Assembly (NCBI GenBank): GCA_036250195.1
Contig: JAVHZZ010000006.1
Coordinates: forward strand, 158,713,724-158,777,723
Origin: Mixophyes australis
Taxonomy: Eukaryota > Chordata > Amphibia > Anura > Limnodynastidae
Length of the DNA: 64,000 nucleotides
Direction of reading: 5' to 3'
In this document: positions 58,477 to 64,000 of the stretch, piece after piece
How the letters are laid out: every line of letters starts with the position of its first letter
Numbering within the stretch: position 1 is the stretch's first letter
Made by a program: the position numbers and the translations under genes
The notes under the pieces: model-generated
Seen by the model: only the letters and a program-made list of their open reading frames with translations
Databases searched by the model: none
Told to the model about the DNA's origin: nothing

Positions 58477-59165
58477 GGCCCACTTTATCTGCTGATGTGG
58501 AGGCTTACGTCCGTGCTTGCCCTGAATGTGCCAGAAACCGTCCTCCTGGTCTACTGTTACCCTTGCCTACTCCAAGCAGGCCTTGGACCCATCTTTCGAT
58601 GGATTTTATTGTTGACCTTTCAGTATCCGCAGGTCATAACACCATTTGGGACCGATTTAGTAAGATGGCACATTTCATATCCTTACCCAAACTACCTGAT
58701 GCCAGGACCTTGGCCACCTTGTTTCTTACACACATCTTCCGTCTCCACGGTCTTCCAGAAGACATCGTATCGGTTCGAGGGTCCCAGTTTATTGCACAAT
58801 TTTGGAGATCCTTTTGTAATTCCATTGGACTCAGTATCAGTCTGTCCTCTGCTTATCACCCTCAGTCGAATGGTCAGACGGAAAGAACCAAGCAGTCCTT
58901 GGAACAGTTCCTATGTATCTATGTTTCCAAGTTCCACGATAATTGGTCCTCTCTTATGCCCTGGGCAGAATTCGCTTATAACAATTCCTGCCATTCCGCA
59001 ACACACACATCCCCATTCTTCTGTAACCTCGGGTTCCACCCAAAATCTAATTCTTTTTCTTCTACTGTTCCCAGTGGTGATTCCAGAACACCTGCCATAA
59101 CTGCCAGGTTGAGGTTTGTCTGGAAAAAGGTGCACTCTGCACTAGGTCAAGCCTCCCAAAATTCC
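58477..59165 (+). pseudogene. Chromovirus integrase core
   Basis: It continues the integrase after the insertion with ADVEAYVRACPECARNR (the CC half of the zinc domain), then SMDFIVDLS (first catalytic Asp), a box reading VSVRGSQF where VSDRGSQF is usual, and HPQSNGQTERTKQSLEQFL with the catalytic Glu. The second Asp is therefore Val. One frame stays open from 58425 to 59168, so most decay is by substitution. Confidence 0.88.
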
Positions 59166-59632
59166 TAAGCCTTTGCTGACCGCCATCGTGGTCCGTGTTC
59201 GTTGAAGGTGGGGGATTGAGTTTGGTTGTCCACACAGAACATCAAATTAGGACAACCCTGCATGAAGTTGGGCCCCCGATACATTGGACCATTTTCCATT
59301 GAAAAATGGATAAATCCAGTAGCATTCAGGCTTAAGCTACCACCTTCTTTAAAAATACCATGTACATTTCATTGCTCTCTTCTTAAAAAGCCGTTGCTCC
59401 TAGCAAATTCAATCAGCCTTCCTCTAACAGGCCCCGGCCTCTGATTGTGAACGGAGACCATGAATACATCGTCAAGAGAATCCTTTACTCAAGGAAAGTT
59501 CAAGGCCAAGTCCAGTTCCTTGTACATTGGAAGGGATATGGCCCGGAGGAGCGATGTTGGATACCACATAGGCGTCTCCATGCTAAAAGACTTATTGAAG
59601 AATTTTTTAAGAGGTTTCCCACAAAGCCTGGA
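59166..59632 (+). pseudogene. Chromovirus integrase C-terminus with chromodomain
   Basis: Frames 59226-59444 ([19 protein letters not shown], the GPF/Y module) and 59447-59854 (YIVKRILYSRK, then FLVHWKGYGPEERCWIP) are the end of pol. The chromodomain would steer integration to marked chromatin and classifies the element as a chromovirus. The polyprotein would end just at the LTR. Confidence 0.85.
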
Positions 59633-60362
59633 TGTCGGGGTTCCTTGACCCCTCCTCCGCCGCGACTCCTACTTGTCCCTGGTAACCGCCCCGGCCGTCG
59701 CTATGACAACCGGGATATCACTTTCGTCCCGACGTCCTGGTTGCCTAGGCAACAACCGGGGTACCTGCACTCACCTGTCGCAAAGCCCGGCCAGCTGTCA
59801 GATAGCCGGGCGCGTGCGCACAGGGTTAGTAAAAGCACAGCCAATAGTGGCTGATTTAGGGGGCCTTTGTGACCTGTTTCTGGCTGTATGCCAGTGATTC
59901 CTTATGTATCCGCTGGGCTGATTATTACTACTGGGTGCCTTATGGTCTCATTGGCCAATAGTAACACTATCAATTAGGTTACTCCTGTGGAGGTTTCTTG
60001 GGCATTCTTCTGATTGGTCCTTTGTACTATTTAAGGCAGTGAGGACTGAGCCTCACTGCCGGGTATAGCGTCCTGTTTCAGTACTGCTGCTTGCTACTTT
60101 GTCCCTGTGTTTGGTGTTTAACCTAAGATTGATTTCCCGTGTTTGACCATTGCCTGTTCCTGGACTCTGAACCTGTGCTTCTGATCCTGATCTATTGCCT
60201 GAACCCGCCCGGATTCTGATTCTCTGCTAGTGACCCTGATCTTATGCCTGCCCCTGGATCCTGAACCTGTGCCTGTGACTCCTGGCCTTGGTTTGTTCTC
60301 TGGATACGTTGTCTACTGCCGGCCCCGATTCTGGCCTGGACCCCACGCTGCTGTCTGTCATA
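59633..60362 (+). mobile_element. 3' LTR of the chromovirus
   Basis: It begins TGTCGGGGTTCC immediately after the chromodomain and ends near 'gctgtctgtcataaca' (TG...CA; the last few bases are uncertain). A CCAAT box ('gccaatagt', 59950) and a TATA-like 'actatttaag' near 60030 precede the presumed start of R. The second half is rich in 'cctgaacctg'-type words. No 5' LTR is present to confirm the edges. Confidence 0.65.
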
Positions 60363-60390
60363 ACACTCTATTCCTGGGTTCTCCTTAGCT

Positions 60391-61460
60391 GGTACACATC
60401 TCTCGACCCTCTGTTTGTCTGCAGCCAAGTCTGTCCCCACCACTAGGGGCAACAGTGAACACCAGACTTCAGAGCAGACTCCGGGTTTTGCTGTACTGGC
60501 TGGAGGGGTTCCTAACACTGGGAAGACTACATCCCCTAGCAATGCAGAGAATGTTGTCTCCTGCCTATTTGATCTTGTGGGGGTGCCCGGTGATGCTCCT
60601 GCGGTGAGTAAAGCTGACCACAGTCACCTCACTTTGACTGACCCTAGTAACCCCAACATAGACCCTCCTGCAGAGTGTCCCGACTTAGATAATAGTGAGA
60701 GCCACAGGAAAGAGTTCAGGGCAGCTCAGCTCTGTGATCACATGCTGGAAGGCATGAGGCGCCAAGCTGACAGCTGCCTTCTAGGGGCTGAGGTGGGGAG
60801 TGTGACCTGGCATAAAGGGTTGTTGTACCGTGTAGCTAGGAAGGAAGATGGGGATAAACCAGTCCAGGAACTAGTTCAACTGGTAGTAGTACGGAGCTTT
60901 CGCGCGCAACTGTCAGTTTCCCACAAAATCCCTATGGCTGGACACCAGGGATGGGACCGTGCACTAAAGCGCTTGACACATAACTTTTTCTGGCAGGAAA
61001 TATCAGATGACGTCCGGGCATATTTTAAGTCCTGTGATGTGTGTCAGTGGCTTGGGCACGCCCGTGCTCATGCTTCCCTTAGGTCCTTGCCAATAGTCCT
61101 TGTAATAGGGAACTTTTACAGTGAGTGGCTGTGGTCATAGTAGTTTCCCTGCCTGTGCCCAGTAGATCAGGGAAGAGGTACATATTCACTGTGGTAAACT
61201 ACGTATCCAGAGACTGTGGCTCTGTCCTCCATCACTGTGGAAAAGGTAGCGGGTGCGCTGCTAGGAGTATTTAGCAGAGTAGGGTTCCATAGTGAGATCC
61301 TAACCAATCAAGGGACACAGTTCATGAGTGAACTGGTCCAGTGTCTCTGGGCAAAGTGCGTAGTTCAGCAAATTTATACTGCTCCCTACCATCTGCAGAC
61401 TATTGGACTGTGTGAATAGTTCAATGGCAATCTGAAGCACATGCTTCGAGCATTTGTAAC
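60391..61460 (+). pseudogene. Gmr1-like Gypsy integrase fragment
   Basis: The frame 60415-61140 carries SHKIPMAGHQGWDRALKRLT and YFKSCDVCQWLG, the HHCC zinc domain. The frame 61216-61419 carries VFSRVGFHSEILTNQGTQFM and HLQTIGL, the catalytic core with Asn where the second Asp (LTDQGT) belongs. RT is absent upstream and the C-terminus is cut by the LINE at about 61468. It may be the other half of the Gmr1 copy on the minus strand at 53190-54157. Confidence 0.75.
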
Positions 61461-61467
61461 TTCAAAG

Positions 61468-64000
61468 GGGGGGGACTCTCTCTCAGCCACACTCCGAGAC
61501 CCAGAAACAGTGAAGGTGGTGGAGTAGGCATTCTACTCTCTCCAAGCTGCACATTCCAAGTCATACCCTCTGAACCCTCCCTCTCATTCTCTTCCTTTAA
61601 AGTCCACACTATCCGTTTATTTTATCCTCTCCACCTTCGTGTTGCTGTCATTTATCACCCCCACGCCAGTTTCCCAATACCTTGACAACTTGCCTACACT
61701 CATACTAGGCGATTTCAACATTTCCATTGATAATCCCACTGTCTCTTCTGCCACTAAACTTTGTTCATTTACTTTAACCTTTGGTGTCTCCTAATGGACC
61801 TCATCTTTCCCAATGTGATGGGCACTCCCTTGACTTTGTCTTCTCCCACTACTGCTCCATCTCTAGCTTCTCCAATTTAGCTTTTCCACTCTCTGACCAC
61901 AAGCTCCTTTCTTTCAGCTCCCTTACCTTATGCCCTTCCCCCTGCGCCCAAATACATACGTACACAATGAAGCCTAAGTACTCTTAACCCAATACACTTC
62001 TCATTTTCACTAAAACAACTATTTTCTCCAATGACTGCTTTGTCCTGTCCTAATCAGGCAGCCTCTTTCTATAACAAACACTCACTTCAGCCCAAGACAA
62101 TGCAGCTCCAGCTACTATATATAGTCTCCAACGATCCAAACTCCAGCCATGGCACAACAAACAGACCCACTACCTGCGAAAGTGCTCCCGCACTGCAGTG
62201 CACCACTGGAGGAAATCTCATTCCTATCCCGATTTTCTCCACCATAAATTCATCCTTTCATCTTACAGCACTGCCCTTTCAATTGCCAGACAAACATTCC
62301 TCAAGTCTTCTAACCCACGTCGCCTCTTAGCCACCTTCAGCTCACTTATGTGCCCACCTGCACCTCCTCCTCCTTCCTTCCTCACTGCCCATGATTTTAC
62401 CAAATTGACACCATTCAACAAGATATTTCCTCATACCAAATTCCACTCATTCCACTCACTCTATTTACCTTTACCTACACTGACCTACACTTTCCAATCC
62501 ACCCTTAATTCATTCTCTCCAGTAACTGAAGATGAAGTCTCTGCACTCATTTTATCATCTTACCCTACAACCTGTCCACTCGACCCTTTTCCCTCCCAAC
62601 TTCTCCGCTCCCTCTCCTCCACTGCATGCCCACCTCTAACTTACCTCTCCAACCTGTCTCTCTCCACTGGCACATTTCCATCCTCCTTTAAATATGCACT
62701 CATCTCACCTATTCTAAAGAAACCATCTCTCGATCCAGCCATTCTTTCCAACTACCACTATATTTCTCTCTTCCCATTTGCCTCCAAACTACTTGAACGA
62801 TTAATGTACAAACGCCTGTCTCACATTCTCTCCTCTCATTCCATTCTCGACTGCAATCAGGCTTCCGCCCCCAAAATTCCACTGAAACTGCTCTCACTAA
62901 AGTGACCAATGATCTATTTACTGCAAAATCTAAGGGTAATTTCTCCATACACATTCTCCTGGACCTTTCTGCTGCTTTTGATACTGTTGTTGAACTTTTT
63001 CTCTTACACACCCTTCACTCCATTGGCCTTCGTGACACAGTTCTTTCCTGGTTCACTTCCTACCTATCGAACTGCTCCTTTAGTGTTTCTACCTCTGGCA
63101 CATCCTACTCTCCACTCCCACCATCTGTTGGGGTTCCCATCTGTTCTTGACCCTTGACTTTTTTCATTGTACACCTCTTCTCTTGGGGCACTAATTTGCT
63201 CATTCGGCTTCTAATACCACCGCTATGCTGATGACACCCAAATCTATATCTCTTCCCCAGACCTCTCATCTTCTATACTGTCTTGTGTAACCAACTATCT
63301 TTCTACTATGGATGTCCCAATGGTACCTAATGCTCAACATGTCCAAAACAGAGCTTATTATCTTCCTCCTGCCAGAGTCAACACCTGCCCTCAAATCTCC
63401 CTCACTGTCAATAACTCCACAATTTCCTCAGTCTTCCAAGCCCGCTGCCTTGGTATCACACTTGACTCCACGCTCTGCTTTATTCCTCACATCCAGACTC
63501 TTTTCCAGTCCTGTCGACTCCCCCTTAAAAGCATTGCTAGAATACGCCCTTTTCTTACTGAACATGCTACCAAAACTCTTATCCATTCTATCATCATTTC
63601 TCGTCTTGAATATTGCAACACCCATATATCCACACTTCAATCCATCCTAAATGCTGCTGCAAGACTGATCTTCCTCCATCACCATACCCCATCTGCTGCA
63701 CCACAAATTCCTAGACTGGTTCCTTGTGTCCTCCAGAATTAAATTCAACAACACTAACCCTGCATACATCTAAAATGTCATATAAAAATACTCTCCCTGC
63801 CGCCCAATTAGATCTACCTCTGACCTGCGCCTTGTCTCGTCTCTGATAACCACCTCTTACTCCTTCAAGATTTCTCCCGTGTTGCTACCCACTTATGGAA
63901 TTCCCTATCATGCTCAATCAAACTTTCCCACAGCCTTCAAACCTTTAGATGCTCTTTGAAAACCCATTTCTTTTTTAGAGGTGACCTTATCCTTGATAAC
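61468..64000 (+). pseudogene. L2-like LINE, endonuclease and RT, runs off the window
   Basis: The endonuclease is recognisable from GDF-type sequence near 61710 and GHSLDFVFSHYCS with PLSDHKLLSFS (the SDH box) at 61820-61920. RT follows: [12 protein letters not shown] (62957), GVPICS with a stop where GVPQGS is expected, YADDTQIYISS (63224) and LGITLDSTLCFIPHI. Many frameshifts and stops occur. It is longer at its 5' end than the copy at 49.1 kb, and the sequence ends inside the C-terminal domain. Confidence 0.85.

Overview
This window is eukaryotic, and almost certainly from a vertebrate. It carries a clear five-exon gene for MRGBP, a subunit of the NuA4/TIP60 complex. It is AT-rich, intron-containing and dense in transposable elements: L2-like LINEs with (ATGATG)n tails, a tRNA-type SINE, a Ngaro-like tyrosine-recombinase retrotransposon with an SGNH hydrolase, a Ty3/Gypsy chromovirus, Gmr1-like Gypsy pieces, Tc1/mariner pieces and many hAT elements with verifiable 8-bp target duplications. 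This mixture, and the recurring 'atatagcgcc...gcagcgctgtaca' SINE/L2 tails, fits an amphibian and most likely a frog. That is inference; the species cannot be read from the sequence.

Host genes. Only two are supportable, both on the minus strand. mrgbp runs from a CpG-rich first exon (ATG at 11468) to a stop at 2576. Its five coding exons have consistent splice phases and give about 203 residues. Further up the minus strand (38065 down to about 28785) is an unrecognised gene for a small single-pass membrane protein. A signal-peptide exon, a short ectodomain exon, a transmembrane exon and a basic cytoplasmic exon join in phase; a fifth exon is tentative.

Layout. 1-2575: mrgbp 3' flank. 2576-11468: mrgbp, with introns holding a nested pair of TIR elements, a 29-bp minisatellite inside an L2 fragment, an L2 3' half, and a large hairpin element carrying a SINE. 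11.5-15.8 kb: small hAT elements and a hAT 5' end with degenerate tandem repeats. 15.8-19.3 kb: a GC-rich block with a textbook Pol II promoter (CCAAT boxes, CRE, TATA), followed by an unusual array of about 18 tiny hairpins whose stems change in a compensatory way. 20.5-24.4 kb: a decayed Ngaro-like element split by a 1.3-kb hAT insertion. 25-28.8 kb: dispersed repeats, a local duplication and a near-perfect hairpin. 28.8-38.1 kb: the membrane-protein gene and its introns. 38.5-39.4 kb: a truncated Tc1 and a hAT MITE. 39.9-46.1 kb: a complete 6.2-kb hAT element whose BED-finger transposase has one frameshift and one in-frame stop. 46-49 kb: small hAT elements. 49-64 kb: a nested LINE/hAT/Gypsy graveyard containing a spacer-free 1.65-kb palindrome inserted with a 14-bp duplication into a Gypsy integrase gene, and an inverted duplication of a LINE-hAT junction.

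Most promising for a second look are the covarying hairpin array downstream of the strong promoter (17060-17546), the 1.65-kb perfect palindrome (56827-58476), and the uncharacterised membrane-protein gene.
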